DNA of 64,000 bases from Yoonia vestfoldensis SKA53 (lineage in GTDB: Bacteria > Pseudomonadota > Alphaproteobacteria > Rhodobacterales > Rhodobacteraceae): NCBI RefSeq assembly GCF_000152785.1, contig NZ_CH672414.1, positions 895,472-959,471 of the forward strand, read 5' to 3'. The position numbers and the translations under genes were made by a program. The notes under the pieces were generated by a model. It was not told where the DNA came from, did no database searches, and was given only the letters and a program-made list of their open reading frames with translations. Positions 1-6,638 of this stretch are shown in pieces (within the stretch, counting starts at the first letter, position 1; every line of letters starts with the position of its first letter).

Positions 1-4
1 AAAA

Positions 5-862
5 ATGGAATTTTTATTAGCTACTGCGCTCCTTGCAAGTATAGTCGCTCTATTAAAAGTAAGAAGAAATTTAGCAAATGCTATCTTTCAAAATTCGAAC
101 TTAGAGCGCGTAGCAAATCAAGCACGTGCAGCAGACAATGCACTACTTATTTCGGTGCTGTCGCGTGAAATTGCAAATGAGTTGATGGAAAGAGATACAG
201 ACAAGTACAAGAGAAATTTTGAACGGCTTTATGATAAATGGAACGAGATAAAGGCGAAGGATGTAAAATCGCAGCGAGCATATTCTGAAATAATTACATC
301 AAAATATAGAAGTTTTCTGGATTTTGATGAAATTGGGACAAAAGCACATGTTCTTTATGCTGACGCTTTTAGTTGGAAGAGTGATGAGGAATTATGGGAG
401 CTATACGAAAGTATCAGGCTCTACGATGCGCTTAGCTGCGAACTGGATGATGAGTGGCGCTTGCATGGCACTGGCATTTATAAAAATGAATTAGAGCATC
501 TACACACGTACTGTAAAAAGCTCAGCGACACAAAGTTGATAGCGCACTTGTACAAAGCTCGGGAGCAGTTCGACTTATTGAGAAAATTTAATGTTGAGGA
601 AAACAATGAAGGTGAGTGGAGGTATCAAACGCAGGATTATAAGTTTAAAAGAGTTGCTGATTTTACTGAAAGTAGATGGGGCGTGTACGTTAAAAATATG
701 GATAGATATGGAATGTGGGGCTTGTTTGTTGATGAACAACGCGCTTATACAAGCTTTTATGCGGCCGATAAGGATTTTAACGAAGGATATTTGGATTGTT
801 TGCATATGAGGATTTACGTAGATGCACGCGAGTACAGGGGTGTTGAAAAAGAAACGTTCTAA
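5..862 (+). CDS. hypothetical membrane-anchored protein of the AT-rich island
   Basis: I do not recognise this 285-residue protein. Residues 2-17 are hydrophobic and could form one N-terminal membrane anchor. The rest is soluble-looking, charged and rich in Trp, Tyr and Glu, with no motif I can name. Base composition is AT-rich, like the following 4 kb and unlike the backbone after 4969, so it probably belongs to the same integrated element. It faces the minus-strand integrase block and ends 42 bases before the end of the small membrane-protein gene at 905. The ATG sits at the window edge, so an upstream start cannot be excluded. Confidence 0.6.
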   Translation: MEFLLATALLASIVALLKVRRNLANAIFQNSNLERVANQARAADNALLISVLSREIANELMERDTDKYKRNFERLYDKWNEIKAKDVKSQRAYSEIITSKYRSFLDFDEIGTKAHVLYADAFSWKSDEELWELYESIRLYDALSCELDDEWRLHGTGIYKNELEHLHTYCKKLSDTKLIAHLYKAREQFDLLRKFNVEENNEGEWRYQTQDYKFKRVADFTESRWGVYVKNMDRYGMWGLFVDEQRAYTSFYAADKDFNEGYLDCLHMRIYVDAREYRGVEKETF

Positions 863-904
863 TATGTAGGCGGAAGTTGATAAAGATTTTGAGGAGTGCT
901 AAAT

Positions 905-1099
905 TTAGCTTATTGTATTTTTGCCATCTTTGTTAGCGCCATGCATAAAAATAGCAATTATTAAGAATGCACCTGGCAAAAACAATGCGATTGGAAGCCA
1001 AGCCCACCAACGTCTGCCTTTGTAATGAATGATAATAGATGGCGCGATTAGCCAAATAAAAGCCATAAAAAAAAGCGCAAAAATTTCGTCAATGTTCAT
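905..1099 (-). CDS. small two-helix membrane protein downstream of the integrase
   Basis: This 64-residue protein has two hydrophobic stretches, about residues 5-22 and 34-52, separated by a basic Lys-Gly-Arg-Arg turn. The charged tail follows the second helix. I chose the ATG at 1097-1099 because a GGAG Shine-Dalgarno sequence lies six bases upstream. Longer in-frame starts run into the integrase stop region. It follows the recombinase on the same strand and may share its transcript. Small two-helix proteins next to phage-type genes are often holins or exclusion proteins, but nothing here decides between these. Function unknown. Confidence 0.5.
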   Translation of the reverse strand: MNIDEIFALFFMAFIWLIAPSIIIHYKGRRWWAWLPIALFLPGAFLIIAIFMHGANKDGKNTIS

Positions 1100-1127
1100 G
1101 TTCTGCTCCGCAGCGTAATAATTCAAC

Positions 1128-1694
1128 TTACACCAACTCAACAGCGTTTGCCAACTGTTCTGCATTTACGTCAATATATCGCTGTGTTGTTGAAATGCTG
1201 CTGTGCCCAGCAAGTTCTGCAAGCACACGCACCCCAACGCCTTTGTTTGCCAAGCGTGTAATAAACGTGCGCCTGCCGCTGTGCGAACTTGCATCTTTCA
1301 AACTGCACGTTTTATAGATGTTGAGCAGCAGTTGGCACATTGTGTTGGCGCTGAAGAAATTGCCTTTTTGGCTGTAGAACAGTGCTGCTGATGGCGCTGT
1401 GTTGCGTAGGGCAGTGCGATACTGTGCAAGTTGTCTTTGCAGCGTCTTGTTCAAATATACTGTGCGTGTGCATCTGCCCTTTGTCTGTTCAGCAGCAAGC
1501 ACAAAACTGTTTCGCACAGCACCTTGTTCGTCATACACGTCGCCAACACGAAGTGCAGCAAGTTCCTTTGCTCGTAAGCCAGCGTTTATACTGAATACGA
1601 CGATGGTGGTATCACGCGCGTTGTGCTGACGTGTTGCGCAGTAAGCCAACACACGCTTAATCTCTGCGTCTTTCAACGTCTGTGCTTGTCGCAT
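1128..1694 (-). CDS. tyrosine recombinase / integrase, catalytic domain only
   Basis: Site-specific recombinase of the phage integrase (XerC/D-like) family, expected to integrate or excise this element. All catalytic residues are visible: Arg in GLRAKEL, a Lys in EQTKG, HxxR in HSGRR, then GHSS and the Tyr nucleophile in TTQRYI. The chosen ATG (1692-1694) has AGGA seven bases upstream. An in-frame ATG at 1745 would add 17 residues but has no clear ribosome site. Either way the protein is about 190-205 residues, well short of the usual 300 or more, and lacks the N-terminal core-binding domain. The active site is intact, so this may be a naturally minimal enzyme rather than a broken one. Confidence 0.9.
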   Translation of the reverse strand: MRQAQTLKDAEIKRVLAYCATRQHNARDTTIVVFSINAGLRAKELAALRVGDVYDEQGAVRNSFVLAAEQTKGRCTRTVYLNKTLQRQLAQYRTALRNTAPSAALFYSQKGNFFSANTMCQLLLNIYKTCSLKDASSHSGRRTFITRLANKGVGVRVLAELAGHSSISTTQRYIDVNAEQLANAVELV

Positions 1695-1798
1695 TGTTTG
1701 TCCTAAATATGTTGTTTTCCGTGTGTTTATTATATTTTCTGACATTGTGTTTGGACAACGATTGATTTGAAAAAATTGAATTGTTCGATTTCAATTGG

Positions 1799-2002
1799 TT
1801 AAAGCAGAATATCATATAATACTAATAGTATGACATTCTCGTTTATTTGCAGTGTGTTGTGTCTAAACAGTGTGTTTGAACCTACTGTTTTGTTTGAGTG
1901 TGTTTGAAATACTGTGTTGTAAGCAATACGAAACACTACGCCGTCCCCAAGCAAACGGCGTGTGCTGTCGTCTAAACTGTCTCTGCTAACTTCAGTCTGC
2001 AT
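1799..2002 (-). CDS. small hypothetical protein overlapping the rep gene end
   Basis: A possible 67-residue protein whose ATG overlaps the last codons and stop of the Rep-like gene by 11 bases, the arrangement expected for translational coupling. The C-terminus is hydrophobic. No family is recognised. Its coding sequence holds two copies of the 12-mer AGTGTGTTTGAA (1869-1880 and 1897-1908, plus strand), so part of the stretch may be a repeat or binding region rather than a gene. Support rests on position and overlap only. Confidence 0.35.
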   Translation of the reverse strand: MQTEVSRDSLDDSTRRLLGDGVVFRIAYNTVFQTHSNKTVGSNTLFRHNTLQINENVILLVLYDILL

Positions 2003-2543
2003 AAACAGCAGCGTGGGGAATAAATGTGTTGTCTATGTCCCAAGTGCTTATGTCGCCTACAATCTTCTGCTTGTCATAATGTGCCTCTTTTAGAACGTAG
2101 AAGTTTAAGCCTTTGCTGCTGCCTGTTATTGCTTGTGTCTGCACGTCTTCGCTTTGCCTACAGTTTGTCCAAGTATTCCTAAATATGCCGTCAATCGTTT
2201 CTGCTTGCCTAAAGTGCTTGGGGATATTGCCTAATATGATGTTGAAATGTGTTGTGAGTGCTGCTGCTTGCGCTGTGTTGACGGCTTCGATGGTTGTAAG
2301 TGCGAGTGGGCGATAGAGATGCGGCTTGCGGCGCACACAGTTTGGTTGGTTTGGATGCAGCGTTGTAGCAAGCACATTGAGTGTGTGCCGTAAGTCTTGC
2401 TTTGCAGTTTGCACACGTGTGTGCAGCGTTTGGGCTGACAAACGTGCTGGGCAAATGTTTGTGTGCGCAACGATATAGAACTGCGCCAAGTGTGCGTGTG
2501 CATCGAAAAACGTCTGTATGTCGTTCGCGTTGTAATTTCTCAT
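1992..2543 (-). CDS. putative HUH-type replication initiator (Rep-like)
   Basis: This 183-residue protein has features of a single-tyrosine HUH endonuclease, the class that nicks and joins single-stranded DNA in rolling-circle replication. There is a beta-strand followed by H-F-N at residues 99-101, a variant of the metal-binding HxH motif, then YVLK at 149-152, matching the YxxK nucleophile motif. The stretch HFNIILGNIPK and the C-terminal W-D-x-x-N-T-x-I-P recall Rep-like proteins of small integrated elements, from memory only. The second histidine of the HUH pair is Asn, so metal binding may be weakened. It lies first in a minus-strand run with the small coupled gene and the integrase, and is divergent from the gene at 2620. 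Confidence 0.55.
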   Translation of the reverse strand: MRNYNANDIQTFFDAHAHLAQFYIVAHTNICPARLSAQTLHTRVQTAKQDLRHTLNVLATTLHPNQPNCVRRKPHLYRPLALTTIEAVNTAQAAALTTHFNIILGNIPKHFRQAETIDGIFRNTWTNCRQSEDVQTQAITGSSKGLNFYVLKEAHYDKQKIVGDISTWDIDNTFIPHAAVYAD

Positions 2544-2619
2544 CCATCAATTCCACTAAATACTCGTGTGCAAACACCAACACAGTGCTGCTGTGTATTT
2601 ATGCGCAGAGGAGAATTTG

Positions 2620-2949
2620 ATGACGAAAACGGTTTTGGATGAGATTAAAAATGCATTGATGGCTACAAATGCAGTGCAAGGCGAACAAGAGTTTTGCGTG
2701 GCGTGGTTGGGCAAGAACGCAAGTTATATGCGTGTTCTGCGCTTCCAGCAGTTGCAGCCAAGTGCAGATGCGTTGGCAGTGTGTGCAAGTAAATTGAATT
2801 ACTACACACAGAGATTGGAACGCAGCAGTGACAGCAAGCACAAGCAGTGGGCACAGCGCTTTGCAGTGCTGCACAGCAAATGCACAACGGCACTAAACGA
2901 ACAAGCACGGACAAAGTGGCAAGCAGCAGAACGAATGGGCGCTGTGTGA
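2620..2949 (+). CDS. small DUF6626-like protein, possible element regulator
   Basis: A 109-residue protein resembling, from memory, the DUF6626 family found on phage-like elements. The recognisable block is F-C-x-x-W-L-G-K-x-x-S-Y at residues 24-35, then P-S-A-D-A-L and a long helical C-terminal half. The W-L-G-K/P-S-A-D-A-L region could form a helix-turn-helix, which would fit a regulator divergent from rep, but this is inference. The ATG is preceded by AGAGGAG at a good distance. The 76 bases between it and the rep start probably hold divergent promoters. AT-rich like its neighbours. Confidence 0.55.
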   Translation: MTKTVLDEIKNALMATNAVQGEQEFCVAWLGKNASYMRVLRFQQLQPSADALAVCASKLNYYTQRLERSSDSKHKQWAQRFAVLHSKCTTALNEQARTKWQAAERMGAV

Positions 2950-3045
2950 AATGGGTTTTACACGTAGAAAAAACGTGCTGCGGTTTTTGGTAGGGAACTA
3001 CTTACAGTTTTGGGGTGGCAGTTTGGCACATATGGGGGTGTCACA

Positions 3046-3357
3046 GTGACTGCTTTGGCTGATGTGCAACGTGCGTTAAATGCAATACGCAGCATAACAA
3101 GTGAGGAGCAAGCAGCAGTGCGTTTGGAGGTGCTGCGTTTGATGGCGACAATGATTGCAGACGAGGCACGAGACATTGAGGGCGTGAAGGTGAAAGCAGC
3201 AAAGCGTAGCAAGCCGTTGCCAACAGTGCCTATGCCCAAGTCTACCAATGCACCCAAGCCAACCCAAGCAGTGCCAACACAGCAAGCGTCAGCACCGCAA
3301 GTATCTCAGCAAGACTTCGAACCCATACAAGCCACCAAGCCCATAGCACCCAAGTAG
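3046..3357 (+). CDS. hypothetical gene X with Pro/Gln-rich tail, parent of a duplication
   Basis: About 103 residues if it starts at the GTG at 3046, which has GGGGG nine bases upstream. A TTG at 3010 would add 12. The N-terminal half is helical and acidic. The C-terminal half is low-complexity, rich in Lys, Pro, Thr and Gln, and ends P-I-A-P-K. No family is recognised. The stop codon lies two bases before a perfect 9-bp hairpin at 3360-3382. The segment from codon 31 through the hairpin is duplicated at 3900-4123, which places this gene at the start of a modular array of cargo genes. Confidence 0.5.
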   Translation: MTALADVQRALNAIRSITSEEQAAVRLEVLRLMATMIADEARDIEGVKVKAAKRSKPLPTVPMPKSTNAPKPTQAVPTQQASAPQVSQQDFEPIQATKPIAPK

Positions 3358-3382
3358 TGCTTACATCGGAAAACGATGTAAG
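3138..3382 (+). repeat. direct repeat copy 1: 3' half of gene X plus hairpin
   Basis: This segment matches 3900-4123. The first 58 bases differ at only three positions; the low-complexity middle has diverged by small insertions and deletions; the end, including the stop codon and hairpin, is again nearly identical. The hairpin is CTTACATCG (3360-3368), loop GAAAA, CGATGTAAG (3374-3382), a perfect 9-bp stem with no following T-run, so it does not look like an ordinary terminator. Confidence 0.9.
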
Positions 3383-3523
3383 AAGACGTTGCAGTAGTGG
3401 CGTATAGTACGTGTGTGCTTGCTGTATGGCGAGAGTTTGAGGGTAGGGTGCGTTAAGTGCTACACAGCAATAGAGGGCTGTGTGTGCGATTTTTTCTGGA
3501 AAACTGCAGATTTATTGTGTTTG

Positions 3524-3543
3524 AATAGGTTAAACGCTGCTTT
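3524..3543 (+). repeat. conserved 20-mer before cargo gene 1
   Basis: AATAGGTTAAACGCTGCTTT lies 28 bases before the first secreted-protein gene. It recurs with one change at 4316-4335, ahead of the second. The spacers before it share only short blocks, such as GACGTTGC after the hairpin, TGCTACAC and TGTGTGCG. It may be a promoter element or a recombination boundary; the sequence does not decide. Confidence 0.75.
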
Positions 3544-3571
3544 GGATGAGTGGCATAGCGAGATTTGGAAA

Positions 3572-3898
3572 ATGCTAAAAGTCACAAACATTTGCCCATT
3601 CGTGTTTTCAATAATGATTTATGCGACAGCAACAAGCGCTGATGTCGGAGTTATTGCCGCAGAAGATATGCCAGGCTGTGATTACTTCGTCGTTGAGACA
3701 ATTAATGGCTATAGTCTGTTAGAATGGTACGGGGGAACTTGGGCTATTTGGGTTGGTGACAAAGTATACGGCGATTTAAGTTCTTATGGATTTACAGATA
3801 TCGAAGTTGATGGAAGAGGCTTAATGAGGGTTTGGGTTGACGACTTTTGGATGAGTCGAAGTAGCGCTGCTGAACATTTTTTTGAAAAATGTGATTAA
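3572..3898 (+). CDS. cargo gene 1: small secreted protein
   Basis: A 108-residue protein starting at the ATG at 3572. Residues 1-23 form a plausible signal peptide ending A-T-A-T-S-A, so the mature form is about 85 residues. It contains two cysteines, a Trp/Tyr-rich core with N-G-Y-S-L-L-E-W-Y-G-G and an acidic C-terminus. The NGY-LLEWYGG motif recalls small periplasmic proteins of alphaproteobacteria, but I know no function. The stop codon is followed after one base by the second repeat copy, so the gene sits as an insert between two copies of the X-hairpin segment. A longer reading frame from 3413 has no signal peptide and crosses the spacer. Confidence 0.6.
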   Translation: MLKVTNICPFVFSIMIYATATSADVGVIAAEDMPGCDYFVVETINGYSLLEWYGGTWAIWVGDKVYGDLSSYGFTDIEVDGRGLMRVWVDDFWMSRSSAAEHFFEKCD

Positions 3899-3899
3899 T

Positions 3900-4123
3900 T
3901 TTGATGGCGACAATGATTGCAGACGAGGCACGTGACATTGATGGTGTGAAGGTGAAAACCGTACAGCCAAAGCGTGCCAAGCAGTTGCCAACGTTGCCTA
4001 TACTCAATTCTGCCAACACCCCCAAGCCAACCCAAACAGCGCCAACACAGCAAGACTTCGAACCTATACAAGCCATCAAGCCCATAGCGCCCAAGTAGTG
4101 CTTACATCGGAAAACGATGTAAG
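3900..4123 (+). repeat. direct repeat copy 2: 3' half of gene X plus hairpin
   Basis: Second copy of the 3138-3382 segment, 21 bases shorter because of indels in the low-complexity part. The match starts one base after the stop codon of cargo gene 1, a sharp junction. The hairpin is CTTACATCG (4101-4109), GAAAA, CGATGTAAG (4115-4123), identical to the first copy. Downstream comes a 253-base stretch without a gene, related in patches to the spacer after copy 1. Confidence 0.9.
3904..4098 (+). pseudogene. truncated duplicate of gene X (3' part only)
   Basis: The open frame from the ATG at 3904 encodes 64 residues matching the C-terminal part of gene X: M-A-T-M-I-A-D-E-A-R-D-I then the Pro/Gln tail ending P-I-A-P-K. 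The first 31 codons of X are missing and no ribosome site precedes the ATG. It probably remains only as part of the repeat that links the cargo genes. The frame is still open with conservative changes, so a short product cannot be excluded. Confidence 0.6.
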
Positions 4124-4315
4124 GATGACGTTGCGGTGGTGGCGCACAGCGTGTGTAGCAAGCGTACAGTGGGGGTGAGGGCAGTGTGGTTGCTGTTGGC
4201 TGCTACACGCGAGTAGGGCACTATGTGTGCGTTTTTGGCGTGATATGTGGCGATTTGTATGGTAGCGAAGCCTTAGTTGCACAAGGGGCTCACTGGCATA
4301 GTGATGCTTGTAAGA

Positions 4316-4335
4316 AATAGGTTAAACGCCGCTTT
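4316..4335 (+). repeat. conserved 20-mer before cargo gene 2
   Basis: AATAGGTTAAACGCCGCTTT, 19 of 20 bases identical to 3524-3543, lies 41 bases ahead of the second secreted-protein gene. The flanking sequence on both sides differs between the two modules, so conservation is local. Confidence 0.75.
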
Positions 4336-4376
4336 TTATAAATTGCGCAGTCAGGCTGAAGTAAAAAGGAGGAATC

Positions 4377-4682
4377 ATGAGATTTATCTTATTGGCTGCA
4401 ATTGCTTTTAGTTGCATGGGCTTTTCGGCGTATGCTGACACAACGAGAGATTTTTTTCGCTTGTCGAATATCAAAGACGCGTTGGTTGATGGGGATTGTC
4501 AGCGTTATGGCGGATACAAATATCGCGGTGATGTAGCAAAGTTGGCTGTAGAGACAAGCAACAATGGGACAAAGATTGGCAATTATCGGAATGTGGTAAG
4601 ATATGATGGAGGAATTTACGTGCTATGGAGTTATCGTTCTGGCTTAATTACGCGCACAATGGAGTGGTGTATATTTAAATAG
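4377..4682 (+). CDS. cargo gene 2: small secreted protein
   Basis: A 101-residue protein with a classical signal peptide: residues 1-20, basic start, hydrophobic core, ending S-A-Y-A. The mature 81 residues contain two cysteines that could form a disulphide, and many Tyr, Arg and Gly residues. It shares no sequence with cargo gene 1. A strong AAGGAGG ribosome site precedes the ATG. It is the last gene before the backbone. A weak hairpin (GACTA/TAGTC) followed by T7 lies 20-50 bases downstream and could end the transcript. Small secreted proteins on phage-like elements can act in exclusion or as toxins, but no function is visible here. Confidence 0.65.
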   Translation: MRFILLAAIAFSCMGFSAYADTTRDFFRLSNIKDALVDGDCQRYGGYKYRGDVAKLAVETSNNGTKIGNYRNVVRYDGGIYVLWSYRSGLITRTMEWCIFK

Positions 4683-4820
4683 CGATGCACCTGAAACGGA
4701 CTACAGTTCAAATAGTCGCATTTTTTTAGCATACTATGTGAGAGCACTCTAAATATATGTTATTGTTGTCTTTTTTGAAATACCGAATAGCCAAGCGTTA
4801 AGCTGCTCACATTTCGAAAA

Positions 4821-4846
4821 AGGCCTGCATCTTGCAGGCCTTTTTT
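4821..4846. terminator. bidirectional Rho-independent terminator
   Basis: AGGCCTGCA, loop TCT, TGCAGGCCT, flanked by A-run on the left and T6 on the right, so it can work in both directions. It marks the change from AT-rich island to GC-rich backbone and shields the transporter genes from island transcription. It may originally have ended the gene upstream of potB before the element inserted. Confidence 0.85.
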
Positions 4847-4968
4847 GGTTTCGGACCCTTGGACAATATTGGCTAAAAATGCAGCAAATGGTAAAATTTC
4901 CGTCGCTGATATCTCTGTTAACGCGAGTTTCATGTTGATCTTTCCCGCATGACAATGAAGATCGGCCC

Positions 4969-5841
4969 ATGTTCAACAAACTGACATCATCCGAGGGCGG
5001 GCGTGGGCTGTTACTGATCAGCCCGCCGTTTTTCTATGCGCTGCTGTTGATGGCCTTCCCGCTGGGGGCGATCATCTTGTTCAGTTTCTGGACCCAGGAT
5101 TTCATGGATGTCGATACGACATTCACGCTGAACAATTATCGCCAGATCATCGAACAGCCGATCTATGGCGCGCTGCTGCAACGCTCGCTGTTTGTGTCGG
5201 CGGTGGTGACAATGGTCACGGTGCTTTTGGCCTTTCCGATTGCCTATTTCGTGTCGTTCCATGTGCGCCCCGACCGCAAATCGCTATGGCTGTTCCTGAT
5301 CACGATCCCGTTCTGGACCTCTTATCTGATCCGCGTGTTTTTGTGGAAGGTGATCCTGGGGTATAACGGCGTGATCAACACTGGCTTATTGAATATCGGT
5401 CTGATTGATGAACCGCTGACGTTCATCTTGTACAATATCAACGCGGTGATCATCACCCTTGCCCATGCCTTTGCGCCCTTTGCGATCCTGCCGATTTTCG
5501 TAGCTTTGGAAAAGATCGACCGGTCCCTGCTCGAAGCTTCGCGCGATCTGGGGGAAAACAAGGTGATGACGTTTTTCCGCGTGACCTTGCCCTTGGCGAT
5601 GCCGGGCGTGGTGGCGGCGGTGCTGATCGTGTTTATCCCGACCATTGGCGATTATGTCACCCCTGAATTGATGGGCGGGGCCGGTGGCAAGCTGATTGCC
5701 AACATGATCCAAACCCAATTTCTGGCGCTGAATAATGCGCCGTTGGGCGCGGCACTGGCGGTGGTGGCGATGCTGTCGGTCACGGCGATCAGCCTTGTGT
5801 TCATCTTGCTCAACCGGCGCTGGCTGCGGGGCCGGTCATGA
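4969..5841 (+). CDS. potB: polyamine-type ABC transporter permease (PotB family)
   Basis: Inner-membrane subunit of a spermidine/putrescine-type importer, 290 residues with about six helices. The EAA loop that docks onto the ATPase is clear at residues 189-213 (LEASRDLGENKVMTFFRVTLPLAMPG region). The ATG is preceded only by a weak GAAG. Its stop overlaps the start of the second permease by four bases (ATGA), and that gene in turn overlaps the ATPase gene. No binding protein gene is visible upstream, where the AT-rich island begins. Polyamine specificity is inferred from family resemblance; related systems take up other cationic or small solutes. Confidence 0.9.
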   Translation: MFNKLTSSEGGRGLLLISPPFFYALLLMAFPLGAIILFSFWTQDFMDVDTTFTLNNYRQIIEQPIYGALLQRSLFVSAVVTMVTVLLAFPIAYFVSFHVRPDRKSLWLFLITIPFWTSYLIRVFLWKVILGYNGVINTGLLNIGLIDEPLTFILYNINAVIITLAHAFAPFAILPIFVALEKIDRSLLEASRDLGENKVMTFFRVTLPLAMPGVVAAVLIVFIPTIGDYVTPELMGGAGGKLIANMIQTQFLALNNAPLGAALAVVAMLSVTAISLVFILLNRRWLRGRS

Positions 5842-6638
5842 GCCTGCGTATTTATGCCATTGCCTATTTGGTGTTTCTTTATGCGCCGATCGTGCTGTTG
5901 CCGATCTTTGCCTTCAATGACGCGACGATCATAGCCTTTCCGCTGTCGGGTTTCACCACCGATTGGTTTGGCGAGTTGATGACCAACCGGTCGCTGCACA
6001 CGGCGGTCAAGAATTCGCTGTTCATCGCGGTGATGACGGCGGTCCTGTCCACCTTGCTGGGAATCTGTGCCGCAAGGGCAGGGGCGATGTACCACTTTCC
6101 GGTCAAGGCGGGGATCATGGGGTTCATCATGCTGCCCTTGGTTTTGCCTGAAATCATCGTCGCTGTGTCCTTGCTGGTGGTGGTGGTGCAGATTTTCGAT
6201 ATGGGCCTGTCGAACTGGACGATCATCGCGGCCCATGTGCTGATCTGCACACCTTTCTGCATCGCCATCCTGAACGGCGCATTCCAGAACCTCGACCCCA
6301 GCCTGGAAGAAGCTGCAATGGATCTGGGCGAAAGCCGGTTTTCGGCCTTTCGTCTGGTCACGCTGCCCTTGGTGATGCCGGGGATCATTTCCAGCATGCT
6401 GATCGCCTTTACCATTTCGCTGGATGAATTCATCATCGCGTTCTTTTTGTCCGGCACCAGCCAGACGATGCCGGTCTATATCTGGGGCTTGATGCGGTTT
6501 CCGGCGTCACTGCCCGTTGTCATGGCGCTTGGCACCATTATGGTTGCGCTGTCGATCATCTTGTTGACCATTGCAGAGCTTTTGCGCCGCCGCGGCATGG
6601 CCCGCGCCGGTGTAAAAGACAAAGGGGGCTTTCTTTGA
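5838..6638 (+). CDS. potC: polyamine-type ABC transporter permease (PotC family)
   Basis: Second membrane subunit of the importer, 266 residues. Six hydrophobic helices are visible, the first at about residues 5-26. The EAA loop is at residues 158-182 (LEEAAMDLGESRFSAFRLVTLPLVMPG region). It begins inside the potB stop (ATGA) and ends four bases into the ATPase gene, so the three genes are translationally coupled. It ends in a basic tail, R-R-R-G-M-A-R. With potB it forms the heterodimeric channel. Confidence 0.92.
   Translation: MSLRIYAIAYLVFLYAPIVLLPIFAFNDATIIAFPLSGFTTDWFGELMTNRSLHTAVKNSLFIAVMTAVLSTLLGICAARAGAMYHFPVKAGIMGFIMLPLVLPEIIVAVSLLVVVVQIFDMGLSNWTIIAAHVLICTPFCIAILNGAFQNLDPSLEEAAMDLGESRFSAFRLVTLPLVMPGIISSMLIAFTISLDEFIIAFFLSGTSQTMPVYIWGLMRFPASLPVVMALGTIMVALSIILLTIAELLRRRGMARAGVKDKGGFL

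Noticed and set aside
2209-2583. Alternative minus-strand frame over the rep gene
   Set aside because: Its product is Cys/His/Thr-rich low-complexity without motifs, while the chosen frame has the HUH-like and YxxK pattern.
3413-3571. Upstream extension of cargo gene 1
   Set aside because: The extension crosses the repeat spacer and buries the signal peptide inside the protein; the ATG at 3572 gives a proper signal sequence.
4817-4846. Terminator as part of the mobile element
   Set aside because: Its GC-rich stem fits the backbone better than the island, and it lies at the composition switch; I treat it as backbone, though the exact border is not visible.
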